62,703 nucleotides of DNA from DATIJJ01 sp964612855. Its GTDB lineage: Bacteria; Pseudomonadota; Gammaproteobacteria; DSM-16500. The stretch spans positions 1 to 62,703 of the forward strand of contig CAZTDR010000004.1 in the NCBI GenBank assembly GCA_964612855.1, read 5' to 3'. Below, piece after piece: positions 62,650-62,703 of the stretch (position 1 is the first letter of the stretch; the number at the start of each line of letters is the position of its first letter). The position numbers and the translations under genes were made by a program. The notes beneath the pieces are model-generated. The model ran no database searches. It was not told the origin of the DNA and worked only from the letters and a program-made list of their open reading frames with translations.

Positions 62650-62703
62650 GGCCAGATAGCTCAGTTGGTAGAGCAAAGGACTGAAAATCCTTGTGTCCCT
62701 GGT
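62650..62703 (+). tRNA. tRNA-Phe (anticodon GAA), partial at window end
   Basis: The sequence GGCCAGATAGCTCAGTTGG is followed by the anticodon arm AGGACTGAAAATCCT with anticodon GAA, and a variable loop plus the start of the T arm (CCCTGGT). This is the standard bacterial tRNA-Phe pattern; the T arm and acceptor 3' side lie beyond the window. Confidence 0.93.

Noticed and set aside
1..62703. CRISPR array
   Set aside because: The repeats are palindromic, dispersed and of several families. No regularly spaced direct repeats with unique spacers were seen.

Overview
The window looks like a chromosomal segment of a gammaproteobacterium of the Coxiella/Legionella type (order Legionellales). The grounds are the gene order tpiA-secG-tRNA-Leu(GAG)-nuoA-N, the uvrA/MFS/ssb neighbourhood, a monofunctional BirA, Legionella-like accessory regulators and several very large, mostly helical or eukaryote-like proteins of the kind intracellular bacteria secrete. 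The genus cannot be fixed from the sequence, and no secretion machinery is encoded here.

Layout. (1) 1-420: one small hypothetical gene and a hairpin repeat. (2) 422-16509, minus strand: nuoN to nuoA (all 14 separate complex I subunits), tRNA-Leu, secG and tpiA, interrupted by GC-rich palindromic repeats; one repeat lies in frame inside nuoG. (3) 16730-23739, minus strand: an apparent operon of an Ig-like-domain protein (281 aa) and two large helical proteins (672 and 1349 aa). Upstream is feoA-feoB-feoC with a Fur box, and divergent from feo is another large helical protein (861 aa). (4) 29772-36280: an alpha/beta hydrolase, a REP-associated tyrosine transposase (RAYT), uvrA, an MFS transporter and ssb. 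(5) 36300-40100: a decayed accessory island beside ssb with 95-bp perfect direct repeats, two broken ORF6N genes, an integrase N-terminal fragment, a muramidase-like protein overlapping a small periplasmic beta-propeller-like protein, and a beta-lactamase-family pseudogene. (6) 40108-46759: a predicted cysteine-protease-fold membrane protein, birA, an isochorismatase-family protein lacking two catalytic residues, an outer membrane barrel protein and a large secreted repeat protein. (7) 46949-50954: an AT-rich accessory block bounded by two copies of a FadL-like gene 3' end. (8) 51084-59304: the histidine utilisation genes, with hutI-fadL divergent from hutG-hutU-hutH-mutY-yggX. (9) 59736-62153: a FAD monooxygenase-ankyrin fusion. 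(10) 62154-62703: nested palindromes and the start of a tRNA-Phe.

The most distinctive property is the density of palindromic repeats. At least four families occur: GGGGCACGGC/GCCGTGCCCC REP-like pairs, GTCATCCCCGAATGC hairpins, TAGGGTGGATTA hairpins, and larger MITE-like palindromes. Some are nested inside one another with recognisable target duplications, some are inside coding sequence, and a candidate mobilising enzyme (the RAYT) lies in the window and itself carries one repeat arm in frame. How the parts act together is standard for complex I (NADH oxidation and proton pumping), Feo iron uptake and the Hut pathway (histidine to glutamate). The large helical, cysteine-protease-like and FAD-ankyrin proteins are candidate host-directed effectors, which is inference only.
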